In this document: positions 23,300-34,208 of the stretch, one piece after another
Numbering within the stretch: position 1 is the first letter of the stretch
Layout of the letters: every line of letters starts with the position of its first letter
Assembly (NCBI GenBank): GCA_011634665.1
Contig: WAEK01000001.1
Location: forward strand, 1,806,001 to 1,870,000
Reading direction: 5' to 3'
Origin: Mortierella sp. BCC40632
Taxonomy: Eukaryota; Mortierellomycota; Mortierellomycetes; Mortierellales; Mortierellaceae
DNA: 64,000 nt
Notes under the pieces: model-generated
Told to the model about the DNA's origin: nothing
The model's database searches: none
Seen by the model: only the letters and a program-made list of their open reading frames with translations
Translations under genes and position numbers: made by a program

Positions 23300-24660
23300 G
23301 CAACCCTAGCCTATACCTCTACCATTTTTCAGCATTGCATCCTTCCACGCTCCCATTTGTATTGTAACAATAAACACAGCATTTATTTTTTTCAATTTCC
23401 ATACTCGTCGGCTCAGAGTCTCTTGGGTTGGTTAATCCATAAAGTGAAAGCCATGGTTGCTAGCTAGCCGGAATGAGCGTGGTATATTTTGACCCGAGCT
23501 CCTATTTTTTTTTTCTTGACGCGTTGTTGGATAATTCCCACTCCTCTCTGACTTTCGGGTCAATTTTTTTTTTTGTTTTTTCTGTTTGTTTATTTATGAT
23601 AGCGTTGGATGGTAGTTGGTCAGAACCGAAGTACTGATTAGGAGATTGACATGGCTCTCTTCTTTGTGACTCTTGTGTCGGATCCTGGCTGTTGATGACC
23701 TTGCGAGATCTACTTAAAATTTATTTTCGTGAAGCCTTCACCGTCTGGCTTCTTCTTCAATCTTCTTGGAAGGGGAATAAACACGTGGAGTTTTATGCAA
23801 AAGAGCAATAGAGACTACAGAACTTCTGGCTTGTCCAGATTCGTTCTCGCTGAGTGTATTCTCACTCCTCGTGAGACTCTCTTTTGGAGCAAGACTTGGA
23901 AGTATAAGAGAAGGAGATCGAGAGAGATCGTCCGCAATACACTTAAAGACGGCAGATACTATACCAGGGTGCGGAAATCCCAACGGGCATGGCCTCCATT
24001 GCTGCATACGCCTAGAATAGGGAAGCGCAAAAAGACTTCAGTTCCGGTGAGATTCTTTTGTTGTGTTTGTTTGTCCCAAATTAACAGTTGGGGCACTAAG
24101 TAAAAGAAACCCGACCCGAGGCCGTTGTCAAAGTGTCTTCCTTTTCATTCAACCTCACTCCAAAGAAGGATTTCTCTCTCTCTTTTTTTTTTTTTTTTTT
24201 TTTTTTTTTCTCGAGGGCAGGGTTTTGCAGTTGACGGTTTCGAGGCAGTTTGGATTCTCGCGTGATAGCGGGTCTGTGGGGAACAGGGAGAAGGATGAGG
24301 ATCGCAGAGACAAAAGAAAAAAAGCAAGCGGGATTCTGTCACTCCTCTCTCAACAAGAGATTTCTCAGTCGTCTGTCGAATGAGGCCCAAGAGAGGCAAC
24401 TGAGCGGGCGGATGCTCTACTCTGGAGTATGCATGCCAATCATGAGATGCAGATTTCGCTGTAGAAGGGTACTGGCTGGCTGGTCGGCTCGGATCATCAC
24501 GTGTAAGTGAAGTGACACTTATTTAAAAAGCTACCCTTTTTTCTCCACACACCCATTGTATACTTCCTCCTCTCTCTGTCTCTCTACCCCACTCCATCTC
24601 TCTTGCTCTCGCTCTCTTTCTCTTTTCTCTCTCCATTTTTGTTCCATCTCTGCATTCACA
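23300..24660. other. Intergenic region upstream of the thiolase gene
   Basis: No supportable gene. T runs lie at 23503-23514, 23565-23574 and 24183-24209. A CT-rich tract at 24555-24650 is the probable thiolase promoter and leader. A basic + strand open frame at 23729-24103 lacks an ATG at its start and resembles nothing I know. Confidence 0.55.
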
Positions 24661-26316
24661 ATGGTTTCCCAGAAGGTCTATGTCATCGGTGTCGGAATGA
24701 CAAAGTTCATCAAGCCCAGAGACTTGAGAGATTATCCCGGTATGTCCCTTTTCCCTTTTCGCACGGTTGTCCCTGGCACTCAAAGGTTGACTGTATCACT
24801 CGGCTCATCCACAAATGCCTCTTTTTTCTCTCTCTCTCTCTCTCTCGCACACATAGACATGGGTCGTGAGGCTGCCACCAAGGCCCTTTTGGATGCCGGT
24901 ATCACTTACGACAAGGTCCAGCAGGTAGAGTGGAATGATCTGGCTGCTCCCATGGCCGTCTTGTTAGCTTAAAGAGGAAGAAGAAGGAAAAAAGACTCTA
25001 ATCAAAGAGATGTCTTTGCTTCTTACAATAGGCTGCTGTTGGATACTGCTACGGCGACAGCACATGTGGTCAGCGTGCACTGTACCAGCTTGGAATGCAC
25101 CAGGTAAGACGAGATTCATCCGCTTAAAAGACCGGAGCAAATAGCACGGACCCCTTCTCCCTTTGTTTCCATTTCGGAAAGAGGTTTAACCGGAATTTCT
25201 CTTTGGTAGATCCCCATCATCAACGTGAACAACAACTGCTCTACTGGATCAACAGCTCTCTTCTTGGCCCGTCAGGCGATCGAGTATGGTATTGCTGACT
25301 GCACCATGGCTCTTGGTTTCGAGAAGATGGAGGCTGGTTCTCTTGGATCCAAGTTCGAGGACCGCACCAACCCTTTGGACAAGACCATCGAGATGATGAG
25401 TGAGACTCGTGGCATCAGTGCTGGTCCCTTTGCTGCCCAGATCTTTGGCAATGCCGGTATTGAGTACATGGAGAAGTATGGTGCCACGGAGACTCATCTT
25501 GCCAAAATTGGTGAGAAGAACCATCGCCACTCTGCCTTGAACCCTTACTCCCAGTTCCGCGATATCTACACATTGGAGCAGATTCAAAAGTCGCCCAAGG
25601 TCTTTGGCCCTCTCACTAAGCTCCAGTGCTGCCCAACCTCCGATGGATCCGCCTGCGCTATCTTGGCTTCCGAGAAGTTTGTTCGTGAAAACAACTTGCA
25701 GGACCAGGCGGTCGAGTTGGCTGCCCAGTCCATGGCCACAGATTCTCCCAAGCTGTTCAACGAGTCGTCGATCGAGCTTGCTGGTGCAGACATGACCCGC
25801 CGTGCTGCCGGCGAGGTTTACGCCAAGGCTGGTATCAAGGCCACGGATGTTCAGGTGGTTGAGCTCCACGATTGCTTCTCGGCTAACGAGTTGATTACCT
25901 ATGATGCTCTTGGCCTTTGCAAGCCTGGTGAGGCTCACAAGTTGATCGACGCAGGCGATGTCACCTATGGTGGCAAGTACGTTGTCAACCCCTCGGGTGG
26001 TTTGATCTCGAAGGGTCACCCTCTTGGAGCCACCGGTTTGGCTCAGTGCTCTGAGTTGGTTTGGCAGATCCGTGGCTGGTGCGGTGAGCGCCAGGTTCCC
26101 AACTGCAAGTACGCCCTTCAACACAACGTTGGTCTCGGTGGTGCTGTTGTTGTCTCGCTCTACAAGAAGGCTGACCTTGGTTCGTCAGCTAAGTGGGTGG
26201 ATCCCCGCAAGCGTGTCGGCTACAACCCTGCTGTTGAGGCCCGCGAGGTCTCTGATGAGGAGGTCGCGTCCGTCCGCTCCAAGGCTACTACCTCCGAGTT
26301 CATGTCTCGCCTGTAA
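24661..26316 (+). CDS. SCP2-type thiolase (SCPx thiolase domain), peroxisomal
   Basis: Predicted 3-oxoacyl-CoA thiolase of the sterol-carrier-protein-X class, cleaving beta-oxidation intermediates, including branched chains in known members. Exons 24661-24739, 24857-24924, 25032-25103 and 25210-26316 join in frame to 441 residues. It starts [16 protein letters not shown]. The nucleophile is the Cys of [11 protein letters not shown] (residue 83). Further thiolase motifs are [12 protein letters not shown] and [17 protein letters not shown]. The last three residues are SRL, a canonical PTS1 peroxisomal signal, in ordinary context at the end of a Ser-rich tail. There is no C-terminal SCP2 lipid-transfer domain, so this is a stand-alone thiolase. 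The start sits in a CT-rich context and is the first ATG of the family-conserved N-terminus. Confidence 0.93.
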
Positions 26317-26553
26317 AGAGTATATAAATACACTCCCCTCTCCTAAAAGAAGTGGGGGATCGATGTTTCCGACAAGATCACCCACATTGTAGATTCTATA
26401 CCATCAACACCAACATAAAAAGGCTTCAGTTTTTTTTTTTTTAAAAAAAACATACTACCGACTCTATGTTTTGAACGTTCATTTGATTGATGCTAAAAGT
26501 GGGATGGTTTTCATTTTGCTTTTTTTTTTTTTTTTTTTTTTTTTTTGGATCGA
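26317..26553. other. Convergent 3' region with T and A runs
   Basis: Short region between the thiolase gene and the minus-strand gene that follows. It contains T13A8 near 26430 and a T run at 26520-26546. No gene seen. Confidence 0.7.
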
Positions 26554-29500
26554 CTACTTTGACTCAATAACATTAGGTTCTGTAAGGTCCTCGAGGGATT
26601 TTAGTCCGCTTGACTCTTGAAACTTGATCGAGTCGCGGACTACATTCTGGAGTTGTTCAACATCATACCAACAGGTAGTTGTGTAATCAACCCCAGTGAT
26701 CTCGCTTAGTCCTTGTGAAGCAACAGACTTGGATCGGTACCAGCCCGAACGTCGGTTACCCCGTGTGGGAAAAATAGGATGAGTGTGTTGAGCAGAAAAG
26801 GGAAGGACAGTCAAGAGTGAAGAAGAGTAAGGTAAGACAAGGTCATTGGATACAGAGCCCTTGATAGCATCCTGTTGCTCCTTGACAGCCATGCTCATTG
26901 TGGATGGTGTAGGTCCTTCTGGACCATACTGTTCAAACACAAGTACCTGACTGGTGCTATTGCTATTGTTTGTATCCTGGCATGGTGGAATTGCCAGCGC
27001 CATTTCTTTATCCTCCGAGGGGAGAGGTGCGTCAAGTCCAGTCGAGACTTGTTGACAGGGGGTCATAGCTACCACAGGACTTGACTCGACACCCATAGCA
27101 ATCTCGGTACTGGAAGCCAGCAAAAGATTGGTGCTTGTGTTTTCTCTAGAGGTCTTGGAAAGTGCGGTCAAGTTTGTGGCTGTGGAGGCCGAGGAGGATA
27201 ATGGCATAGAGTTCAGGGAACTCGACGCGGATGGAAAGGCTGACTCCTGATGACCAATCCCGATATCGCAGATATCCTTTTCAAGTTGGTGAAAGTCAAA
27301 CCAATTGGGCCAAGTATTCACTGTGGCAGAGTTGGCAGGTTGTTGTTGCATTGACGTTGTGTTGGTGTCGATCATCATCAAGTTTTCCAAGCTCAGGACA
27401 TCTGAATCCTTTGCTAATGAATCCTCTGTCATGCAGGGTTGGATCGAGCCGCCAGCAGCTTTTCCTAATTGCTCTGTCTCGCCTTGGTCACTGACTCCAA
27501 CTGTTGTTGGGTCACTACTGCTGCAGCCTGATAGGGCTCGGATAAAATCTGCCGCCGCGATAGAGTCGATAATGGAAGAAGAACTAGCAGATGGGTGCTG
27601 AGCAGTCGCGTTTGTGATGGACGGTGCTGAAACAGAGGTTGACATCAAGGAACAAGGACTCGGCTGAGAGTTAGATGAGCCTCCCGTCATTGATGTGACC
27701 AAGGTTTGGGCGAGAAGACAGTCTGATGAAGGGCAGGATGAAGGGGTGGAGACAAGATCTGCAGAGGTGGGGGAGAACGAGGAAGAAGACGATGATGGTG
27801 ACTTTTTCATTGCCCGATGGTGTTTCGTGTAATGGGCCGCATATTCGGCCTCGTCCATATGGATGGTCTTCTCAGCGACTTTTCGCCTCGGATCCGTTGC
27901 GCTAGCCCCTGTTACGCTACCAATGCTTCCAACACCTCCGACCTCATTCAGGATCGCTTCCGTGACCATGGTATTGTCATCTTTGAAAGAACTCGTAGAC
28001 TTGTATGGATGAGTCCTTGGCTGATTCTTTTTCTTTTTGGCAGGATTATGGAGACTGCCTGTCGAGGCCACGCTGGATCGACGACTGCTGAGCGAGCCGG
28101 AAGTGCCAATCGTGGTCATGGATGCTCGACGGGACAGTCTGTTGTTCGAACTAATGTTTTCATGTGACTGTTGGAAGGATGGCGTCGAGACTGAAGAGGA
28201 CATAGCTAGCTGTTCGTCAAAGGTTGAGCTTCGTTCATTGGCACTGCTGTTCGGCTTGAGTCCGTGATGACCATGACTAGATCCTGGAAGATTAAGAGGG
28301 AGTAGATTTTTGAAGGGGGGTTGGATCGATTGCGTAGTGATGGCAGAAGGTGTGCTCATCAAAAGTTGAGCCTCCTCTTCTGATCCAGGAGCAAGGTCAA
28401 GGAATGGGATTGTGTGGGCATAGATGGCTTGCAGAAGATTGAGATAAATGGGATCCTGATTCATGCTGCAAGTTGTCTCTGGACAGATGGGGAGAATCTG
28501 AACATAGTTTCCGTAGTAATCATGTCCAATGATCTCCAGTCCTGGGACAATTGTTGGAGAAGCTAGATATTCGTAGAGAGGTTCAGGGTTGCCACATGGT
28601 GCAGGGCCGTGATAAGGTCGAGAATGGGGTAGGGTGTTCTTTGAAAGATTCAATGGGTCATTCTGGTCCATTGGAGATGATGATGGGAGGATCATTTGTG
28701 GCGGTAACATATTAAACTGATCAGGCGTCATAGGCCATGGAATATTGCTGGGTATGATCGAGAGTGGGATGGCCGGACCTTGTGTGATCACAGGATAACT
28801 TCCAGCTCTCTTCTTGATCTTAGTCTTTGATCCTTTCCTGGCCTGTAGACCAGAATTTTGAAGGACATTCTGCTGTGTTGTCGGAATATCGCATGGGGCC
28901 TGCTCTCCTTCTGGGATACGCTGAACAAGTCCATGGGGATCGGATTGATGTGCCATTGATTGTTGAAGTTGCTGCATGTACTGGATTGCAGCTGACTTAA
29001 CAGCTGTAGGCATAGGAGGGGGCATGGCAGGTACTCCAGACGTGCCAAGGGGGAACCATCTTTCTGTAGATGCCATTGGAGCAGACATTGGCACTGCGTC
29101 GAGAGGATGGACCCCAGTCGAAAAGTAGGCATCTGAAGGAGTAGGGGGGAGGTGCATGGGAAGAACAGGGACATTCATTGCTGGACTTACGCCCCCACCA
29201 CTGATGTCGCTCTGAAAAGTAGGCTCTGTCGGTGTTGGCAAGTACAATGCATCTGTTGCCATCCCATTGGAGCCGCCGTTGGAGCTTGAAAGATCTGTGC
29301 GAAGGGCTGTTAAAATCCCCGGACCATGGTTACTGTTGGGGCTGATTCCAAACGGCGTAGTATTAGGTGCTGATTGTCTCCTAGCAGTGTTGTTGAGGAC
29401 ACTAGGTCGCTTCTTCACTAGTGGCCGCTGTTTTTGTATTTCCTGTTCAGGACCATTCTGGGATAAGATGATGAGACCGTTCGTATCGACCGTGGGACTA

Positions 29501-30018
29501 TCAAGTGCGTTGAATAGAGAGCTAGTGGTGGCAGACTTGACCATTCCGGAGCTTGTCGGCGTGGTCGGCGTGATGTTTGCATAAGATGATCGCCTGGAGA
29601 GAATATTAGGTGGGAATGATTTGCAACTGGCTGAGGATACGTTGAACTGGACGGGATCACCATGTTCTAAACCAAGGCCTGCTCGATATAATGGGTGAGA
29701 CTGATTTTGTTGCTTGTATGGGATCTGTGAGCTAAGCGCCAGGCTGAAGCTATTGAGTTGTTCTTGATGTTGCTGCGACTGCTGTTGAAGCCGGATGTTG
29801 TCAGTTGAAAGGAAGACTTCTTTACGTTGACAGGAGTGTTTCAACAGATAAGAAGGGGGGTCCTGTACAATATCCATGTCTTCGCCTCGTGTTGTCATGT
29901 CAATTTTGTTGCGATTATCAGGGCTGTGATTGTCATTGTTGAAGATCGCCTGTAGAGTAGTTGCGTATGGGGATTGAGACACAGCTGCTTCTGCCTTGCC
30001 TTGGTGTGAGGAAAGCAT
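26554..30018 (-). CDS. Uncharacterised 1154-residue Ser/Thr/Gln-rich protein
   Basis: Single long open frame with no interrupting intron. The frame stays open upstream to about 30075, but the first ATG is at 30018; an upstream exon through the CTTAG acceptor-like site just above it cannot be excluded. I do not recognise a domain. Visible features are Gln-rich patches, a Pro/Met-rich region, a better-ordered block at about residues 475-540 (PLYEYLASP to IPFLDLAPG), and a Ser/Arg stretch near residue 630 with RRAS and RRSS motifs typical of basophilic-kinase sites. A basic cluster KKKKNQPR lies near residue 660, and an ordered C-terminus contains DVEQLQNVVRDSIKF. The composition suggests a nuclear or signalling regulator; that is inference. 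It lies between the two palindromic blocks. Confidence 0.8.
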   Translation of the reverse strand: MLSSHQGKAEAAVSQSPYATTLQAIFNNDNHSPDNRNKIDMTTRGEDMDIVQDPPSYLLKHSCQRKEVFLSTDNIRLQQQSQQHQEQLNSFSLALSSQIPYKQQNQSHPLYRAGLGLEHGDPVQFNVSSASCKSFPPNILSRRSSYANITPTTPTSSGMVKSATTSSLFNALDSPTVDTNGLIILSQNGPEQEIQKQRPLVKKRPSVLNNTARRQSAPNTTPFGISPNSNHGPGILTALRTDLSSSNGGSNGMATDALYLPTPTEPTFQSDISGGGVSPAMNVPVLPMHLPPTPSDAYFSTGVHPLDAVPMSAPMASTERWFPLGTSGVPAMPPPMPTAVKSAAIQYMQQLQQSMAHQSDPHGLVQRIPEGEQAPCDIPTTQQNVLQNSGLQARKGSKTKIKKRAGSYPVITQGPAIPLSIIPSNIPWPMTPDQFNMLPPQMILPSSSPMDQNDPLNLSKNTLPHSRPYHGPAPCGNPEPLYEYLASPTIVPGLEIIGHDYYGNYVQILPICPETTCSMNQDPIYLNLLQAIYAHTIPFLDLAPGSEEEAQLLMSTPSAITTQSIQPPFKNLLPLNLPGSSHGHHGLKPNSSANERSSTFDEQLAMSSSVSTPSFQQSHENISSNNRLSRRASMTTIGTSGSLSSRRSSVASTGSLHNPAKKKKNQPRTHPYKSTSSFKDDNTMVTEAILNEVGGVGSIGSVTGASATDPRRKVAEKTIHMDEAEYAAHYTKHHRAMKKSPSSSSSSFSPTSADLVSTPSSCPSSDCLLAQTLVTSMTGGSSNSQPSPCSLMSTSVSAPSITNATAQHPSASSSSIIDSIAAADFIRALSGCSSSDPTTVGVSDQGETEQLGKAAGGSIQPCMTEDSLAKDSDVLSLENLMMIDTNTTSMQQQPANSATVNTWPNWFDFHQLEKDICDIGIGHQESAFPSASSSLNSMPLSSSASTATNLTALSKTSRENTSTNLLLASSTEIAMGVESSPVVAMTPCQQVSTGLDAPLPSEDKEMALAIPPCQDTNNSNSTSQVLVFEQYGPEGPTPSTMSMAVKEQQDAIKGSVSNDLVLPYSSSLLTVLPFSAQHTHPIFPTRGNRRSGWYRSKSVASQGLSEITGVDYTTTCWYDVEQLQNVVRDSIKFQESSGLKSLEDLTEPNVIESK

Positions 30019-31386
30019 TGTGTTGAATAGGATTAAGGCTAAGAAAAGGGTACTGAAGTTGTATCTTGGTCGCAAAAGGTTGATATGATTGGCGCACGGG
30101 AAGTTCCACTACATAGAGCTTGGTTGTATTAGAAAAGGCGCGGGCTTTATGTTTGCTTCAAAAACATCCCTCTCCCTGTCGGCGACATGCTATTACCACT
30201 AGAAGCCTTCGCACTCAATCTGTAGAAAGGAACTACCGCCACAAGTCAAGCTGGCAGAGGAATAGAAAAGGAGGGGTCGGGGAGGCAGGCGGGTAACTTG
30301 TTGAAGGGGGGAGTTGGCATTCAATTGTAGGTCAGTGAGCAAGGAGAGCTGTGGAGTGAGCAAACATCGAAGGCCAATGGATGGAATGTGGAGAAAACGA
30401 GGACACAGTACACGATCGACAAGAAGGCGTTACAACTGGGAAAGAAACAAGGGCCGTATCGTATGAGCAGCTCCCTCAACCTTTTATTTTCTCCTTCCCC
30501 CATTTTGTGTAATCCACTTTTCTACTGGAGTGAGGAAGTTGCGCGCTCGTCATAACGATTCTTTAAGAGGACGAGAAGGTAGGAGGAAGAAGGACACGAA
30601 AGAGGGGATCGGACTGGTCAATATGCGTTAGAATCATGGATATGCGATACATGGGCATTTCGAATCCTGATCTAACCACAACAGCAGCAAAGTGATGCCT
30701 CTTCACGCTAAACGTAAAATCGTTTTCCTTGTGTTGCCGTTGAACGACAACGTGCATCCTGGTAGAAGTTTGTGTGAAAGGGGAGAGAGAGGCAGAGCAC
30801 GCATCTTACCTTGGGCTTTTACCGATCGATCTCGATATGCCCTATGAGCACAATCTTGTAGCCATGTGCGTCTGGCCATTCCGATGATCCATGAGCTGAA
30901 TTGCATAAAGAGTTATGGAGAGTACGGAAGAGTATGACATGAAGCCTGGGATGGCCAGCTATACAGCCTGGGCTTAGAATAGCAGATCCACATAGGGACG
31001 GCTAAATAAGCAAAGGAGTGTCGACATCTGCTAACATGGTGTCATGTTTAGCAGCATTGGTGCACGCCCACACTTTTCTTCTACTGTTGTCACAATATTG
31101 GGTAGCCAGTTCCAATCGGACCTGGTACCTTGAATGCAGGATTCCCCTACATAAACCCAAAGCAATGGGAAGGTTACCGGTCACCTGGCAGGGATTCCTT
31201 TCAGGCTTTCAGGAAACTAGGGAAAATAGGAATCAATGATGTGGAATAGAAGGAGGAGAAAAAGGTCTGTTTTTATTACTGCTCGTTGGGTGATATAGTG
31301 TTACAGGTGAGTGGAAGAATGCAATGCTGGAAAATGGTGGTGGTATAGGCTAGGGTTGCTTGTCATGGGTTTGAGAGAAACAATGT
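30019..31386. other. Intergenic region between the 1154-residue gene and block B
   Basis: No gene supported. It should contain the promoter of the minus-strand gene ending at 26554 and, from about 31270, the 3' UTR of small-protein copy 5. Open frames here are short and show no family similarity. Confidence 0.55.
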
Positions 31387-31572
31387 TTAGCGGATATATG
31401 GTCCAGCAGCAACATTGTTCATAGTCTTGGTCATCAGGTACTCGAGAGCTTGTTCAGGAGTCATCTTCTGGACTTGAGCTGGACGTTGAGCTTGCATCGA
31501 CGAGCGAGGGGTTTGAGCTGGAGTGGTAGCAGCAGACGAGGTGGTGTTCTTGTTCGACTTGAAGAAAGGCAT
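31387..31572 (-). CDS. Small-protein family copy 5 (M type, 61 aa)
   Basis: Intact frame with VQKMTPEQ and C-terminus NNVAAGPYIR, the only M-type copy ending in Arg. The TATA box is at 31766-31759 on the minus strand. It is the block B counterpart of copy 1, sharing its leader variants, while its 3' UTR resembles that of copy 4. Confidence 0.85.
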   Translation of the reverse strand: MPFFKSNKNTTSSAATTPAQTPRSSMQAQRPAQVQKMTPEQALEYLMTKTMNNVAAGPYIR

Positions 31573-32750
31573 TGTGGATGTGGTGGTCGACGTAGGGGTG
31601 GGAGTGATAGAGAGGTTCTGAGTGATTGGGTGTGTTGAGATAGATAGGTTGAGCTGGATGGGTTGTTTGGATAGTGAGGCTGAAGCTGAAGCTGAAGCTC
31701 GAGTAGATTGTTGGTTGGCTTGTGGGTGATGATGTTCAGATTGAGGGAGTGAAGCCTGTATTTATACTCCAGGATATAGCCGCGATTGCTGTGGTTGTCC
31801 CTGGAATGTAACGGTCATGGTGCGTCAATTGGAGATGACGGCCAAGAAGAGCCAAGTGCCGAGAACAAAAGCAAGCGTCATTGGTAATACACGAAGTGGG
31901 AGGAAAGGAAGACGGAGGACAGGGGGGGGAGAGAGAGAGGGAGAAAAGAGAGAGTAGAAAGGAATGGCAGTGGGTAGTGACGAGTGGGCAGATGGTTTCC
32001 ATTCTTGGTCGACTTTGAGCGGACGGCGTGCTTAGAATAGAGAGAGAGAGTGGTCAGAGCCAAAGGGTGACATCAAATGTGCTTGCCACGGATAAAGTTC
32101 TCAGCCTGCGTCGCATCTGAATCGAGTCTATTCGAGTCAAGTCAATCTAGCCCCCTTCCGTTCAGTGTGTCGCTCAGTGTCACTCAGTGTCGCTCGGTGT
32201 GTCGTCCAGCATGTCCAGCGTGTCGTCCAGCGTGTCGTCCAGCGTGTCGCCCTGAGAGAGTTGCTCTGACCACTCTCGAATGTTCTCATTTTTCCCAGGC
32301 CGCACAAAATGCCTCCATGCGCGGTAAATATTCTAACCCTCAACCCTCTCCCCATCCTTCTCAACACTCCGCCTCTCCGCCTCTCCGCTTACTCTCCGCT
32401 CGCTTTGTCCCATCAACAGTTGGCCACCGACCCTTCTATGAACAATGGTCCATGCACATTCTTACTCACCAACTCACCCATCAACTTACTCACCATCCTC
32501 TGACCATCTCACTCTCCTACTCCGCCGCCAAGAATAACCGTGTCGGCATTGACTCTTCAGGAATGAAGAAACAGAGTCCACGTTTGTTGAACCTGTATAA
32601 ATATGACTACCCCTCATCACTGTCAGTTCTCCATCCACTCAACCAATCTCAACCAACTCTACTTGGCTTTGCCTACTCAACCACATCCCCACAACACTAC
32701 CAATCTCTCAAGACTTCTCTATCGCTCCTACCTCGACCACCACATCCACA
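31573..32750. promoter_or_regulatory. Divergent promoter of copies 5 and 6
   Basis: TATA boxes at 31766-31759 (minus) and 32596-32603 (plus). The GTGTCGTCCAGC minisatellite is at about 32164-32251, followed by the GAATGTTC palindrome at 32278-32285. A TTCAGGAA element lies about 35 bases above the copy 6 TATA box. Confidence 0.7.
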
Positions 32751-32936
32751 ATGCCTTTCTTCAAGTCGAACAAGAACACCACCTCGTCTGCTGCGACCAC
32801 TCCAGCTCAGACCCCTCGCTCGTCGATGCAAGCTCAACGTCCAGCTCAAGTCCAGAAGTTGACCCCTGAACAAGCTCTCGAGTACCTGATGACCAAGACT
32901 ATGAACAATGCCGCTGCTGGACCTTACATCCGCTAA
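32751..32936 (+). CDS. Small-protein family copy 6 (L type, 61 aa)
   Basis: Intact version of the frameshifted copy 2, with which it shares the GCG codon and the leader variant CCTCGACCACC. It encodes VQKLTPEQ and C-terminal AAAGPYIR. The TATA box is at 32596-32603, and the 3' UTR with AATAAA matches that of copy 2. Confidence 0.85.
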   Translation: MPFFKSNKNTTSSAATTPAQTPRSSMQAQRPAQVQKLTPEQALEYLMTKTMNNAAAGPYIR

Positions 32937-32960
32937 ACCACCTCGAGTCTCTCCTGCTCC

Positions 32961-33999
32961 ATGAGGTCTCATGAGATCTGCCTGGTTCCCAAAAGACTTA
33001 CCTGCCAGGAGTCAGAAATCATCTTCTCCTTGGCTACATTTGCATTTCACCATTCACTGTAACATATTACATCCTCATCAATAAATACCTGTCATTTGTT
33101 CCTATATCTACTACTCTTGATCCAATCTATTGCACACCACCAATGCTCCACGACTATCTCTCTCCATTTTCCTCAACAACCTCTCACGATTGACTCCAGG
33201 GTCAGGTCCTCACTACCCAAGACCTCCCACTGTGCTAATGAGAAGCCGCACTTAGTGTCGGATCAATTATATGATCTCTTGATGGAGACCATGTCCTCTA
33301 CAGTCCAATGAATAAAGAAGACGAGTTTCTTCGTATTGTCGCGTCGTTCCTTTCAGAAAGATCGGACTCGACTTGGAAGTAGAAAAAAAAATAATCAGTT
33401 CTAGCATTATCCGACAAGGAATGAAGAGAGCGAGCAATTGGGTGCTTTGCAGACCTGCTTTTCAGTTCGTTTTGAGTTGTTATGATGATCAAAAACACGA
33501 CTTCGCCTCAATACCGTTAAGGCATTGTTGAGGTGCGATCTCAGAAGCACTCTAAATCCACTACCAGTAATGTCAGGATGTGCCTTGTGATGCTGGAAAG
33601 ACTGCAAAGGGGAGAGGAGTACAATCTAGCGAACTCCTTTTCTTCATGAGTCAACTGCCATCAACCTCTGAGGTTGTTGATAAACTTTCTGAAAACATAA
33701 AAGTTTTGAAAGAACAAATGGCAGCTAGGCTTGCGAATAAGATGAATAAAAAAGTGGACTATTGATCTCCTAGATATATTCGGGAGCATCTTCTTGTGCA
33801 AACTGAGAGAAAGAGTCAAGCTGTGGTGTCGCTTCATTTTAGGACCATGGTTAACTCTTTGACAAAGGAAACTGGATAGTGTGCTAACTGTGTTTATTGG
33901 AGTATGGTACAATGAGATATGCAATGCAAAGTATGCTGATGAGGTAGATTATTTCAGGACCCTAGTGTAGGGGACCAGTCAAAGCCAAGTTGGTCCCTG
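32961..33999. other. Spacer of palindrome B
   Basis: Near-identical to the spacer of palindrome A, including the small + strand frame ending at 33765 whose product ends in the same 39-residue MSQLPSTSEVVDKL helix. That 39-residue stretch is unchanged between the blocks, while the bases just upstream differ by small indels. Confidence 0.6.
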
Positions 34000-34022
34000 G
34001 AGCAGGAGCGTCTTGAGGCTGT

Positions 34023-34208
34023 TTAGCGGATGTAAGGTCCAGCAGCGGCATTGTTCATGGTCTTGGTCATCAGGTACTCGAGAGCTTGTTCAGGGGTCAA
34101 CTTCTGGACTTGAGCTGGACGTTGAGCTTGCATCGACGAGCGAGGGGTCTGAGCTGGAGTGGTAGCAGCAGACGAGGTGGTGTTCTTGTTCGACTTGAAG
34201 AAAGGCAT
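34023..34208 (-). CDS. Small-protein family copy 7 (L type, 61 aa)
   Basis: Intact; product identical to that of copies 3 and 6. The TATA box is at 34363-34356 on the minus strand. It shares the GCT codon and the leader variant CCTCAACCACC with copy 3. Convergent with copy 6, divergent from copy 8. Confidence 0.85.
   Translation of the reverse strand: MPFFKSNKNTTSSAATTPAQTPRSSMQAQRPAQVQKLTPEQALEYLMTKTMNNAAAGPYIR

Larger units (their letters stand above)
19186..23300. repeat. Block A: palindromic four-gene unit (first copy of a direct segmental duplication)
   Basis: Two arms of about 1.5 kb (about 19190-20805 and 21845-23300) are inverted copies of each other around a roughly 1.04 kb spacer. 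Each arm carries a divergent pair of small-protein genes, so the order is M(-) L(+) spacer L(-) M(+), where M and L denote a Met or Leu after VQK in the product. The same arrangement recurs in the same orientation at about 31330-35378, offset by about 12.15 kb, with only scattered substitutions and small indels visible by eye. Confidence 0.9.

Noticed and set aside
23729..24103. 124-codon basic open frame upstream of the thiolase
   Set aside because: Begins at a non-ATG codon, has no family similarity and sits in sequence with promoter-like composition.
25249..26124. 291-codon minus-strand open frame opposite the thiolase
   Set aside because: Antisense shadow of the highly biased thiolase coding sequence; the + strand frame carries all family motifs.
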